32,834 nt of DNA from Candidatus Woesearchaeota archaeon (GTDB lineage Archaea; Nanobdellota; Nanobdellia; Woesearchaeales; JAAOYA01). Where the stretch lies: assembly GCA_018221105.1 (NCBI GenBank), contig JAAOYA010000006.1:1-32834 (forward strand). The letters run 5' to 3'. The notes under the pieces are model-generated. The model searched no databases. It worked only from the letters and a program-made list of their open reading frames with translations, and was not told the origin of the DNA. How positions within the stretch are numbered: position 1 is the first letter of the stretch; every line of letters starts with the position of its first letter. The position numbers and the translations under genes were made by a program. Positions 26,124 through 32,834 of the stretch are shown piece by piece.

Positions 26124-27154
26124 AACAAAACAAAAGAGCAGGAGCATTTTTTGAAGGTTTCCTAGTTTTTACTATTATCATAATACTTGTGACAACGCTC
26201 TTTATTATTGTAACACGACAATCAAAAACAATTGATGAAGTTGGCCAAAGACCAATCTTGATAATGTCTGCCGTCAGCCTAGCAGATAATAAACTATTAT
26301 TTTTGGATATGGCAGCAGTCAAAGCATTAGAGCAAGCAGAAATTGATTTAGCATTGCAAGGAGGCTTTAGCACCCCAGACTGTAAAAGTATTGCAGGTTA
26401 CAGTTTATGGTTTGAAAAAACAGATTGTTACCCAAACATTGAAAGCGAATTATTAGAACAATTTAGCATAAACCTTGATGATTATTTATTGATTGCAGGA
26501 CTGCCAATTAATAATTATGATATGCTAATAGCAAATAATACAATCATTGCAAAAGCACGCCAGGATTTAGTAATTCCCATTGATCAAACACTAAAAGAAG
26601 CACAACAATTAAGTTTCAGCACTGCAAGTTGTGGTACTCCGATACCTGCACAAAACGGTTTAGTGTGGCCACTAGATGACACTAACCAATTGCATACTGT
26701 GCTGACAAGCTGTTACGGTCAAAGAAATTGCAAGCCTTACTGTGTTGACGAATCACACGACGCAATAGACATTGACGCAGTTACGGGAGATTGTATTTTT
26801 GCAGTGGCAGTTGGCGAAGTAATAGATGTTGGAGGCCCGTACAATAAAATTGTAATAGCGCACGAAAATGGTATGAAAACATTTTACTTACACAACGCCA
26901 AAAACATAGTAGCAAAAAATGATAAAGTTGTCAAAGGGCAAATAATAGGCTTTGTTGGAGGTTACGGCGAGGGAAGACAAAACCGTTACGGTGACCACTT
27001 ACACTTTGCAATAAAAATAGGAGACAATTATATTGACCCATTAACATATTATGGAGCTCAAGAATTGAAAATAAGCACTGAAAGTAATTGTTATTACGAC
27101 AAAAACATGATGGCAAATCTTGGATTTAATGATGAGGATGTTCATAATGGATAA
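26120..27154 (+). CDS. Pilin-anchored M23 (LytM-type) zinc peptidase
   Basis: A 344-aa protein. MKQNKRAG, then AFFEGFLVFTIIIILVTTLF, is a prepilin-like anchor. A spacer domain (about 40-170) follows, then an M23 peptidase domain (about 175-312), whose family cuts peptide cross-links in bacterial peptidoglycan. Visible residues are H213-x3-D217 (zinc ligands, in ESHDAIDID), H258 in TFYLH (catalytic-type His), and H293-L-H295 in GDHLHFAI. Supporting blocks are AVAVGEVIDVGG, KIVIAHENGMKTFYLH and DKVVKGQIIGFVGG. All expected residues are present, so activity is plausible. Cysteines around 198-225 could form disulfides absent from most bacterial M23 domains. It overlaps both neighbours (ATGA upstream, 8 nt downstream). 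Confidence 0.88.
   Translation: MKQNKRAGAFFEGFLVFTIIIILVTTLFIIVTRQSKTIDEVGQRPILIMSAVSLADNKLLFLDMAAVKALEQAEIDLALQGGFSTPDCKSIAGYSLWFEKTDCYPNIESELLEQFSINLDDYLLIAGLPINNYDMLIANNTIIAKARQDLVIPIDQTLKEAQQLSFSTASCGTPIPAQNGLVWPLDDTNQLHTVLTSCYGQRNCKPYCVDESHDAIDIDAVTGDCIFAVAVGEVIDVGGPYNKIVIAHENGMKTFYLHNAKNIVAKNDKVVKGQIIGFVGGYGEGRQNRYGDHLHFAIKIGDNYIDPLTYYGAQELKISTESNCYYDKNMMANLGFNDEDVHNG
27134..27137 (+). promoter_or_regulatory. Ribosome binding site GAGG deciding the start at 27147
   Basis: GAGG lies 9 nt before ATG 27147. Other in-frame ATGs at 27129, 27132 and 27138 overlap or precede it, so 27147 is preferred. Confidence 0.5.
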
Positions 27155-29429
27155 ACATTTTCACAAAGCATTGTACGTTTTTACAATTATATTGTTACTT
27201 GCAGGTTTAACAATAACTTTTTGGCAAGGCCCAACAATCACAGGTTATGCTATAAGCAATCAAAATAATTTGTTAATAACACCTTATTGTGAAGGCTATG
27301 ACCTTACAAAACTAACAGAATCATCTTTTAGTGCTTGTCAGCCCTACACCGCGCTTTTTAGCACTTACAAACCGCGAGAGATGGACTTATTACTTTTTAT
27401 GGCATTAGCAATGCAAGAGTCAAGCTGCAATCCAAACATCAATGATGGAGGAATACTGCAAGTTGATAAGGTATGCCTGCAAGAAAAAAAATGTGACACT
27501 ATAGAAAAACAATTTGAAGAAGGAGCAAAAGTGTTAGAGATAGAAATAAAAAATACATTAAAAACAAATGTTGACAACCAACACGCTTACGCATTCACAT
27601 TCTTTGGCTATAATCGTGGTGCAACAACAATGAAAAATGCTATAGATTATTACAAAGATGGTGAACAACCATTTTTTGCAATGAAAAGAGCCTGTGATGA
27701 AGTATTCAAAGGCGAAACAGACCGTTACGGTCGAGACAAGTGTAATGCTGCAGGCTACGGGCCATATTATCCTGCAAGCGTTTTTGAAAGATTCAGTAGT
27801 GCTTGTGGCGAGCTTGGAGGAACAGTAGTTGGAGATGTTTACAGCGTAAAATACACAGGTGCTTTAGGAGTGTTAGGTCAATACAATATAAAACCATCTT
27901 TTAGCACAACCCAAACCGTCAACTTAAGTGTTTATGATTATTTACAATCAAAAGCACAAGAACTAATCAATGATTGCTCGAGCGTTGATGACAAAGATGA
28001 ATGCGTAGAACAAAAAATCAGCCAATTCACAAGTGTGAATTTAGAGTGGAGTCTTGACTGCGATGAACAACCAGAATTTGTTGAATTAGTGCAAAATTAT
28101 CAAGAATGCTTAGAAACAACAGATAATGATTGTTATTGTCCACTACCAAAGAAAAATTTCAAGGTTGAAGATTTTACAGAATTAATTTTTGAAAATGGCA
28201 AGACAAGTTTTAAAATGACGACTAAAACAAAACCAGTAACTCAATTGTATGTTGATGATGGGGGACTTTGCATTATCGAAGATAATAATCGACAAATCAT
28301 AAAAGAACAAAGATTGCTATATCAAGAAGACACGCGAGGACAAAAAATTTTTATTGAAAATCAACCAAAATATTTAACACAACCCTACTTATATTATTAT
28401 AATGATACTGGAGGCTCGCATGCTTGTTTTACAGTCTCGGATAATTTTCCAATCACGCAAGCAGAACCTGCACCTTTATGCAAGTTGCAACCTAAAGCTT
28501 ACAAATTATGCGTAAAAACAAACAATGATGTAATAGGGTTTGATAGTAACACGCAGAAAATTAAAGAACAAAACTTAACGTATAAGTTTGCGCTTCGATT
28601 AGAACAAACAGCCCTGCCGCCAATAAACAATTTAGAAGTTTTAGACAAAGCTGGCAGTGAAGACAAAATATTGTTGGTTTTTGACGAGGCAAAAAGCAAA
28701 AACATAGACTATTATAACATATATATTGCAGAACAATCTTTTATTGATTATCCAATAACCAACCATCAAGTAAAAGCACCATTTGGCGTGCAAAACATTA
28801 CAATAAAAGCGACAAGCCCAAACAATTACCAATTAACACAACCACTAACAACTTGCACTTTTGTAAAGATTGGCGAGCCATGCCGTTTTACAGAACAACA
28901 AATACTAATAGAGCCTAACAAATTATACAAAATCAACGACCAACTAGTAATAGCACTAAAAGATTTTGAGACAACAAAAAATTATTACATTGCAATAACA
29001 GTAATCGACAAAACAGGACTAGAGATTGACAACACTAAAACAGATCAATTACTAGAATACAACAAAAACTACGCTCAAATAACATCAATTGATGACTTAG
29101 GCCCAGGACCTGTAAGCTTTAAACTAGCAGGACTAACAACTAATGAGATAACGCTAGATTGGGATAAGCCAGCAAACCTTGATGGCAGCACAATTGACGA
29201 CTTAGAAAAATACTTAGTTTTTTCGCAAGCAATTAATACTGATCAAAACTGCAATATTGATGAATTATTACAAGAAACACCACAAGAAAAAATAGCATTA
29301 GCGATAAGCACTAGACTAACAAGAACTGCAGGACAAAAACAATGTATTACTATAATGGCAAAAGACAAACAAGACAATCCTTCTAACGAGCAAGTCAAAA
29401 ACTTCTTACAAGTATACAGTCTCGAATAA
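27147..29429 (+). CDS. Membrane-anchored lytic transglycosylase-like (SLT/lysozyme fold) protein with fibronectin-like domains
   Basis: A 760-aa protein. Residues about 7-28 are one hydrophobic helix (signal anchor). Residues about 75-215 resemble an SLT/goose-lysozyme-type domain, whose members cleave the MurNAc-GlcNAc glycan bond. LLLFMALAMQESSCNP contains the expected catalytic Glu (E91), followed by GGILQV, a QFEEGAKVL helix, and FFGYNRGA at 152-159, equal to the family's A-Y-N-x-G step. Cysteines within the domain suggest disulfides. Further on are a Cys-containing middle region and at least two fibronectin type III-like domains (about 500-590 and 640-750). It is the last gene of the hydrolase operon and overlaps the M23 gene by 8 nt. 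The fold call rests on motifs; substrate and activity are inferred. Confidence 0.75.
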   Translation: MDKHFHKALYVFTIILLLAGLTITFWQGPTITGYAISNQNNLLITPYCEGYDLTKLTESSFSACQPYTALFSTYKPREMDLLLFMALAMQESSCNPNINDGGILQVDKVCLQEKKCDTIEKQFEEGAKVLEIEIKNTLKTNVDNQHAYAFTFFGYNRGATTMKNAIDYYKDGEQPFFAMKRACDEVFKGETDRYGRDKCNAAGYGPYYPASVFERFSSACGELGGTVVGDVYSVKYTGALGVLGQYNIKPSFSTTQTVNLSVYDYLQSKAQELINDCSSVDDKDECVEQKISQFTSVNLEWSLDCDEQPEFVELVQNYQECLETTDNDCYCPLPKKNFKVEDFTELIFENGKTSFKMTTKTKPVTQLYVDDGGLCIIEDNNRQIIKEQRLLYQEDTRGQKIFIENQPKYLTQPYLYYYNDTGGSHACFTVSDNFPITQAEPAPLCKLQPKAYKLCVKTNNDVIGFDSNTQKIKEQNLTYKFALRLEQTALPPINNLEVLDKAGSEDKILLVFDEAKSKNIDYYNIYIAEQSFIDYPITNHQVKAPFGVQNITIKATSPNNYQLTQPLTTCTFVKIGEPCRFTEQQILIEPNKLYKINDQLVIALKDFETTKNYYIAITVIDKTGLEIDNTKTDQLLEYNKNYAQITSIDDLGPGPVSFKLAGLTTNEITLDWDKPANLDGSTIDDLEKYLVFSQAINTDQNCNIDELLQETPQEKIALAISTRLTRTAGQKQCITIMAKDKQDNPSNEQVKNFLQVYSLE

Positions 29430-29433
29430 AAAA

Positions 29434-29445
29434 CTTTTTATATAC
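29434..29445 (+). promoter_or_regulatory. TATA box of the RPA operon
   Basis: CTTTTTATATAC begins four bases after the stop of the SLT-like gene and lies about 35 nt before the TTG at 29474, giving a short leader. Confidence 0.6.
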
Positions 29446-29463
29446 CCTAATCGGGCCAGTTTT

Positions 29464-29469
29464 AGGTGA
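29464..29469 (+). promoter_or_regulatory. Ribosome binding site AGGTGA before RPA
   Basis: AGGTGA lies 4 nt before TTG 29474 and 13 nt before ATG 29483. The spacing equals that of the radA gene, so TTG is preferred although ATG remains possible. Confidence 0.5.
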
Positions 29470-29473
29470 AACA

Positions 29474-30460
29474 TTGATACGAATGCCAACAAGTCAAATA
29501 ATCGACAAAATAATAAGTGAAACAGACCTGACAGAAACAGAAATTAAAGGTCGAATACAACAAAAACTTGACGCACTATCAGGACTAATAAGTGAAGAAG
29601 GAGCAGCGCACATAGTAGCAAACGAGCTAAGCATAAAACTATTCGATGCTGGAGGGAGACTACAAATAAAAAACATATTATCAGGAATGAGAAGTGTAGA
29701 AACAATTGGTAAAGTCACTAACATATTTGAAATTCGAGAATTTGAAAATGCACGTGGAAAAGGAAAAGTCGCAAACATAATAATAGGCGATGAAACAGGA
29801 CGCATCAGAATAGCAATTTGGGGAAGCAAAGCAGACAAAATAAAAGAATTAAAAGAAAACGATATAGTAAAAATAAAAAATGGTTACGTGCGAGAAAACC
29901 AAGGACGCAAAGAAGTACACTTAAACGATAACTCAGAATTGACAATCAATCCAAGCGATGAAACAATAGGAGAAGTATTACAAACTCCAGGTTTTGGCTA
30001 CACAAGAAAAAACATCAACGAACTAAAAAATGACGATAATGTAGAAATAATGGGTTTTATAGTGCAAGCGTTTGAGCCACGATTCTATGAAGTATGCCCG
30101 CAATGCAGCAAGAAACTAAAAAACAAAGAAGAAACACTAGTCTGTGACGAACATGGAATAGTAACACCAGATTATTCATACGTTCTAAACTTTCAAGTCG
30201 ATGACGGAACAGACATCATAAGAGCAGTAGCGTTTCGTCAACAAACACAAAAACTATTAGATAAAACGCACGAACAAGTGTTAATACTGCGCGAAAAACT
30301 AGAGAACTTTGAGTCAATAAAAAAAGAATTATTAGGAGAACAAGTAAAACTAGTGGGACGTGCACAACAAAACAATATGTTTGACCGTTTAGAATTTGTA
30401 ACACAATTAGTCTTTGCAAAACCATCACCAGAAGACGAAATCAAACGTTTAGAACAATGA
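29474..30460 (+). CDS. rpa: Replication protein A (single-stranded DNA-binding protein)
   Basis: A 328-aa archaeal RPA that coats single-stranded DNA during replication, repair and recombination. An N-terminal helical segment (about 1-60) is followed by an OB-fold at about 64-160 (TIGKVTNIFEIREF, then VANIIIGDETGRIRIAIWG). A second OB-fold-like part (about 185-300) holds an inserted zinc ribbon, C208-x2-C211 with C224 and H227. Length and order match euryarchaeal-type RPA. The start is TTG at 29474, supported by AGGTGA 4 nt upstream; ATG 29483 would lose three residues. It has its own TATA box and is ATGA-coupled to the following membrane protein. A partner for RadA, which lies 0.8 kb downstream. 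Confidence 0.9.
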   Translation: MIRMPTSQIIDKIISETDLTETEIKGRIQQKLDALSGLISEEGAAHIVANELSIKLFDAGGRLQIKNILSGMRSVETIGKVTNIFEIREFENARGKGKVANIIIGDETGRIRIAIWGSKADKIKELKENDIVKIKNGYVRENQGRKEVHLNDNSELTINPSDETIGEVLQTPGFGYTRKNINELKNDDNVEIMGFIVQAFEPRFYEVCPQCSKKLKNKEETLVCDEHGIVTPDYSYVLNFQVDDGTDIIRAVAFRQQTQKLLDKTHEQVLILREKLENFESIKKELLGEQVKLVGRAQQNNMFDRLEFVTQLVFAKPSPEDEIKRLEQ

Positions 30461-30828
30461 ACGGCTTAACACACTTATTAATAGGTTATGTTTTTGGACT
30501 ACTATTCTTGAAAATTTACAACGCACAAAACCCGGCAGTATTTATCATATTTGTAGGACTAGCAGCACTAATGCCAGACATTGACAATTCAAAAAGCACA
30601 GTAGGGAATAAAATAAAAATTATAGGATGGTTATTCAAACACCGCGGATTCTTTCACACACTATGGGCTGCGCTAATGTTTAGCGTATTGGCTTATGCTT
30701 TTAGTAAAGAAATTGCAATAGCAGTACTTGTAGGATACACTAGTCACCTACTAAGCGATTCACTAACACCTATGGGTGTTAGGCCACTATGGCCAATAAG
30801 CAAAAAAAAGCTCAAACTCGTCAAATAA
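30457..30828 (+). CDS. YdjM-like membrane-bound metal-dependent hydrolase family protein
   Basis: A 123-aa multi-pass membrane protein of the PF04307 (YdjM/LexA-regulated) type. Family residues visible are H6 in the first helix, LMPDID (D41), KHRGFFHT (H62, H67) and GYTSHLLSDSLTPMGV (H97, D101), which form the presumed metal site. Bacterial members are regulated in the SOS response. The biochemical role in archaea is unknown. It is shorter than many members (about 150-200 aa), with four hydrophobic stretches. It overlaps RPA by ATGA, so it is likely translated with it. Confidence 0.82.
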   Translation: MNGLTHLLIGYVFGLLFLKIYNAQNPAVFIIFVGLAALMPDIDNSKSTVGNKIKIIGWLFKHRGFFHTLWAALMFSVLAYAFSKEIAIAVLVGYTSHLLSDSLTPMGVRPLWPISKKKLKLVK

Positions 30829-30833
30829 CTCAA

Positions 30834-30865
30834 TCTCACTGGTCACTGGACAAGTCCGTGTGAGA
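30834..30865 (+). other. Inverted repeat after the YdjM-like gene
   Basis: TCTCAC (834-839 of the 30-kb block) pairs with GTGAGA (860-865), and inside it CAC-T-GGA can pair with TCC-GTG. It lies just after the stop of the YdjM-like gene and before a TATA-like element. It may help end the RPA transcript or bind a regulator; no T-run follows directly. Confidence 0.35.
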
Positions 30866-30874
30866 GTTATAAAC
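30866..30874 (+). promoter_or_regulatory. Probable TATA box before the radA unit
   Basis: GTTATAAAC is the best TATA match in the 163-bp gap. It would give a transcript start near 30895 and a leader of about 97 nt, longer than for other genes here. Confidence 0.45.
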
Positions 30875-30934
30875 AACTTCTACCATTATACTAGTAAAGG
30901 CCCCAAAAGCCAAACAAAAAATTGAACTCTTCGG

Positions 30935-30954
30935 ACCAACAACTAATTGTTGGT
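30935..30954 (+). promoter_or_regulatory. Perfect hairpin in the 5' leader before 30992
   Basis: ACCAACAA, a CTAA loop and TTGTTGGT form an 8-bp stem with no mismatches. It lies in the predicted leader, about 25 nt before the ribosome binding site. This could be an RNA structure or a dyad for a DNA-binding regulator. Confidence 0.5.
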
Positions 30955-30979
30955 ATGAAACAAGAACCGAAAAGGAACC

Positions 30980-30984
30980 GAGGT
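30980..30984 (+). promoter_or_regulatory. Ribosome binding site GAGGT before 30992
   Basis: GAGGT lies 7 nt before the ATG at 30992. Confidence 0.6.
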
Positions 30985-30991
30985 AAAAAAC

Positions 30992-31255
30992 ATGAACAAC
31001 CAACCAGAAAAAAAATTCAGAATTGGCAGCATCAGTGCCACAATATGGAAAAATAGTGCCCTAAACAAACAAGGAGAAGAAACAAGCTTCAACACAATAT
31101 CAATAGAGCGGGGCTACAAAGACAAAAACGATGAGTGGCAATCAACTAATTCTTTGCGAGTAGGAGACCTGCCAAAAGCAGAACTAGTACTAAAAAAAGC
31201 CTACGAGCACATAATGCTAGATAATAGTGCAGACCAAGAGTCTGCACAAGCATAA
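30992..31255 (+). CDS. Small conserved hypothetical protein next to radA
   Basis: An 87-aa soluble protein, Lys/Glu-rich, with a compact beta-like core: [15 protein letters not shown], then an Ile-Glu-Arg strand ([15 protein letters not shown]), then [24 protein letters not shown] as a C-terminal helix. I recognise this pattern (K-F-R-x-G-x-I-x-A-T-I-W, and the S-L-R-V-x-D-L-P-K-A ending) from small proteins in archaea and some bacteria, without a known function. Its position between RPA and RadA suggests a role with single-stranded DNA or recombination, but this is only context. It has its own leader with a hairpin and a GAGGT site, and 26 nt separate it from radA. Confidence 0.8.
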   Translation: MNNQPEKKFRIGSISATIWKNSALNKQGEETSFNTISIERGYKDKNDEWQSTNSLRVGDLPKAELVLKKAYEHIMLDNSADQESAQA

Positions 31256-31271
31256 AATTAAAAAATACAAA

Positions 31272-31277
31272 GGTGAT
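31272..31277 (+). promoter_or_regulatory. Ribosome binding site GGTGAT before radA
   Basis: GGTGAT lies 4 nt before ATG 31282. It overlaps the in-frame GTG at 31273, which is therefore not the start. No separate TATA box is clear in the 26-nt gap, so radA is probably co-transcribed with the small gene upstream. Confidence 0.6.
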
Positions 31278-31281
31278 ACAA

Positions 31282-32319
31282 ATGGATATTCAAGCAATAA
31301 CACAACAAGAAGATATATTACAAGAAGAAATAATTGAAGAAAAAATAACAAAGAAAAACAAAAAAATGACCAAAGAAGAAGCCAAAGAACCAACACTATA
31401 TGACTTGCCAGGAGTAGGAGCTGCAACAGCAGAAAAACTAGAAAGCGCAGGCTACAACAATTTAATGTCAGTAGCAGTAGCCTCAGTAGGACAATTAGTG
31501 GACGTGGCAGGAGTAACAGAGGCAAACGCTAGAAAAATCATCAATGCAGCACGCTCATCAATGAACATGGGATTTGAGAGCGGTCAAGCACTACTAGCAA
31601 AGCGAGAAAAAATCATTAAAATACAAACAGGCTCGCAAAACCTCAATCAATTAGTAGGTGGCGGTTTTGAGACAAGCGCCATAACAGAAGTTTTTGGAGA
31701 GTTCGGAAGTGGAAAAACACAAATCGCACACGTTCTAGCAGTCAGAATACAAGAACAAGACCCAAGCGCTATAGCAGTATACGTTGATACAGAAAACACT
31801 TTCAGACCAGAAAGAATAAACCAACTATCACAAGGTGTTGGATTAGATCCTGACAAAGTATTAAAAAACATCAAAGTGGCAAGAGCATACAATTCAGACC
31901 ATCAAATGCTACTAGCAGAAAAAATCAATGATTTAATAATAAAAGACAAACTAAACGTAAAACTAGTAGTCATAGATTCTCTAACAGCACATTTTAGGGC
32001 AGAATTCATTGGTCGTGGAACACTAGCTGAAAGACAACAAAAACTCAACAGGCACATGCACGTACTATTAAGACTTGCTGACACACACAACTTAACAGTG
32101 CTAGTGACAAACCAAGTAATGTCGAAACCCGACATGTTCTTTGGCGATCCAACAACAGCAATTGGAGGCCATATAGTAGCACACGCTTCAACTTTTAGAA
32201 TATACTTGCGAAAAGGAAAAAAAGGTTCCAGGGTAGCAAAACTTATTGACAGCCCAAACCTTCCAGAAGGAGAATGTGCTTTTATGGTAGAACAAAGTGG
32301 TCTAACAGACGTCAACTAA
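31282..32319 (+). CDS. radA: DNA repair and recombination protein RadA
   Basis: A 345-aa archaeal RecA/Rad51 family recombinase that forms ATP-dependent filaments on single-stranded DNA and drives strand exchange. Residues about 38-95 are a helix-hairpin-helix domain ([20 protein letters not shown]). The ATPase core has Walker A GEFGSGKT at 139-146 and Walker B LVVIDS. It also contains the FRAEFIGRG segment, ending with [19 protein letters not shown] and the usual [17 protein letters not shown] block. The N-terminal 35 residues are an unusual charged Glu/Lys-rich extension. ATG 31282 is fixed by GGTGAT. The stop sits in the loop of a terminator hairpin. Its neighbour RPA fits the recombination context. 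Confidence 0.96.
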   Translation: MDIQAITQQEDILQEEIIEEKITKKNKKMTKEEAKEPTLYDLPGVGAATAEKLESAGYNNLMSVAVASVGQLVDVAGVTEANARKIINAARSSMNMGFESGQALLAKREKIIKIQTGSQNLNQLVGGGFETSAITEVFGEFGSGKTQIAHVLAVRIQEQDPSAIAVYVDTENTFRPERINQLSQGVGLDPDKVLKNIKVARAYNSDHQMLLAEKINDLIIKDKLNVKLVVIDSLTAHFRAEFIGRGTLAERQQKLNRHMHVLLRLADTHNLTVLVTNQVMSKPDMFFGDPTTAIGGHIVAHASTFRIYLRKGKKGSRVAKLIDSPNLPEGECAFMVEQSGLTDVN

Positions 32320-32339
32320 GACGTCAAATTCTTTTTTTT
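32308..32339 (+). terminator. Hairpin plus T-run terminator of radA
   Basis: GACGTC (32308-32313), loop AACTAA, then GACGTC (32320-32325) form a 6-bp stem. AAATTC and eight T follow (32332-32339). The TAA of radA (32317-32319) lies in the loop. Confidence 0.6.
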
Positions 32340-32370
32340 AGAATATTTTATAAAATAAAAAAGTTTTCCC

Positions 32371-32382
32371 AATACTAAATAG
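32371..32382 (+). promoter_or_regulatory. Possible TATA box of the TRAM gene
   Basis: AATACTAAATAG is about 50 nt before the ATG at 32425, the same distance as for other leadered genes here. The stretch at 32345-32358 is an alternative in this very AT-rich gap. Confidence 0.35.
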
Positions 32383-32410
32383 CTCAACAGAGCAAAACTA
32401 ATACATAATA

Positions 32411-32416
32411 AGGTGA
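32411..32416 (+). promoter_or_regulatory. Ribosome binding site AGGTGA before the TRAM gene
   Basis: AGGTGA lies 8 nt before the ATG at 32425. Confidence 0.55.
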
Positions 32417-32424
32417 AATAAAAC

Positions 32425-32834
32425 ATGGAAAGAAATAGATTTGGTGGAGGACAAAGATTTGTCCCGGTAAGAGAGGGTGACGAGTTAGATGTCACAATAG
32501 AAGCTGTCGGAGAAAAAGGCGATGGCATCGCAAAAAAAGACGGTTTCGTACTATTTGTGCCAAACGCCAAAGAAGGCGACACAGTACGAGTTAAAGTGAG
32601 TAAAGTTTTAAGAAAGGTAGGCTTTGCAGATATAGTAGGTGAAGCAAAAGAAGCACCAGCACAAGACAAAGCAACCAAAGAAGAGTCAACAGCAGAACCA
32701 GCAGATGAAGCAGGACCTGAAGACTCTGAAGACTTTGGCGAAGAAGACTCTGAAGAAGCTAAGGAAGATGCTGAAGAAGTGACTGAGGAAGAACCTGAAG
32801 CAGAAGAAGAGCCAGCAGTCGAAGAAGCTAAGGA
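32425..32834 (+). CDS. TRAM domain protein, 3' end outside window
   Basis: The frame is open from ATG 32425 to the window edge (136 codons). Residues about 13-75 are a TRAM domain (VREGDELDVTIEAVGEKGDG then a FVLFVPNAKEGDTV block and VRVKVSKVLRKVGFADIV), a small RNA-binding beta-barrel that in archaea occurs as stand-alone proteins with RNA-chaperone-like roles. Unusually, a long Glu/Asp/Ala-rich acidic tail (at least 60 residues) follows. Stand-alone archaeal TRAM proteins are normally about 60-80 aa, so the tail is an addition. It has AGGTGA 8 nt upstream and probably its own promoter after the radA terminator. Confidence 0.85.
   Translation, partial: MERNRFGGGQRFVPVREGDELDVTIEAVGEKGDGIAKKDGFVLFVPNAKEGDTVRVKVSKVLRKVGFADIVGEAKEAPAQDKATKEESTAEPADEAGPEDSEDFGEEDSEEAKEDAEEVTEEEPEAEEEPAVEEAK

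Noticed and set aside
30829-30991. C/D box or H/ACA-type small RNA in the 163-bp gap
   Set aside because: No RUGAUGA C box or CUGA D box was found, and no convincing two-hairpin layout. The hairpins were kept as leader or terminator features only.
31217-31525. Minus-strand 102-aa Leu-rich frame
   Set aside because: It is antisense to the start of radA, and its Leu-rich composition mirrors Glu/Gln/Lys codons of radA. It also overlaps the small gene upstream.
32316-32678. Minus-strand 120-aa frame opposite the TRAM gene
   Set aside because: It is antisense to the conserved TRAM domain and crosses the radA terminator.
1-32834. Transposase, integrase, tRNA or attachment site marking an inserted island
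   Set aside because: None was seen. Composition and gene style look continuous with the housekeeping genes on both sides, so transfer of the block is not supported by the sequence alone.

Overview
The window is AT-rich archaeal DNA, most likely from a DPANN archaeon of the Woesearchaeota/Pacearchaeota (Nanoarchaeota-like) kind. The evidence is an archaeal RNase P subunit (Rpp30), RadA, an archaeal RPA with a zinc ribbon, a TRAM protein, TATA boxes about 27 nt upstream of start codons (leaderless genes), GGTG-type ribosome binding sites, and a long series of class III (archaeal type IV prepilin-like) signal sequences of families typical of that group. Nearly all genes are on the + strand. No tRNA, rRNA, CRISPR array or transposon was seen. 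No gene-free stretch exceeds about 165 bases.

Layout. 1-336: the end of a small Cys-rich secreted protein. 382-984: rnp3 (Rpp30), converging on a small minus-strand membrane protein (967-1248). 1372-18535: five large secreted or membrane proteins (728, 900, 1006, 1987 and 1064 aa) with MopE/dockerin/thrombospondin-3 type metal-binding motifs, Cys-rich modules and many Ig-like repeats. 18532-24134: a run of small single-pass, mostly prepilin-like proteins, including two tiny ones of 34 and 47 aa, with a 97-aa MGMT-type protein translationally coupled inside the run. 24177-29429: an operon of five genes with a TATA promoter. Three of its products carry peptidoglycan-hydrolase folds with their key residues: an Amidase_3-like domain, an M23/LytM peptidase and an SLT-type lysozyme domain. 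29474-32834: housekeeping genes for DNA replication and repair (RPA, a YdjM-like membrane protein, a small conserved protein, RadA), then the start of a TRAM protein.

Working picture (inference). The middle 28 kb looks like one cell-surface programme: pilin-like subunits, giant adhesin-like proteins, and enzymes anchored by pilin-like N-termini facing outwards. The three enzyme folds together could cut the three main bond types of bacterial peptidoglycan (amide, peptide cross-link, glycan), although an archaeon of this kind would not be expected to make peptidoglycan. The most interesting reading is a contact-dependent structure for attaching to, and breaching or feeding on, bacterial cells. 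A benign alternative is reuse of these folds for remodelling the archaeon's own surface. No secretion ATPase, PilC-like platform protein or prepilin peptidase lies in the window; these would have to be elsewhere.

Signals. Many junctions are ATGA overlaps, implying translational coupling. First genes of units tend to be leaderless or have a short leader with GAGG/GGTG. Two TTG starts inside operons are each preceded by a strong ribosome binding site 5 nt upstream. The gene before radA has an unusually long leader with a perfect hairpin, and radA ends in a hairpin plus T-run terminator whose loop holds the stop codon.
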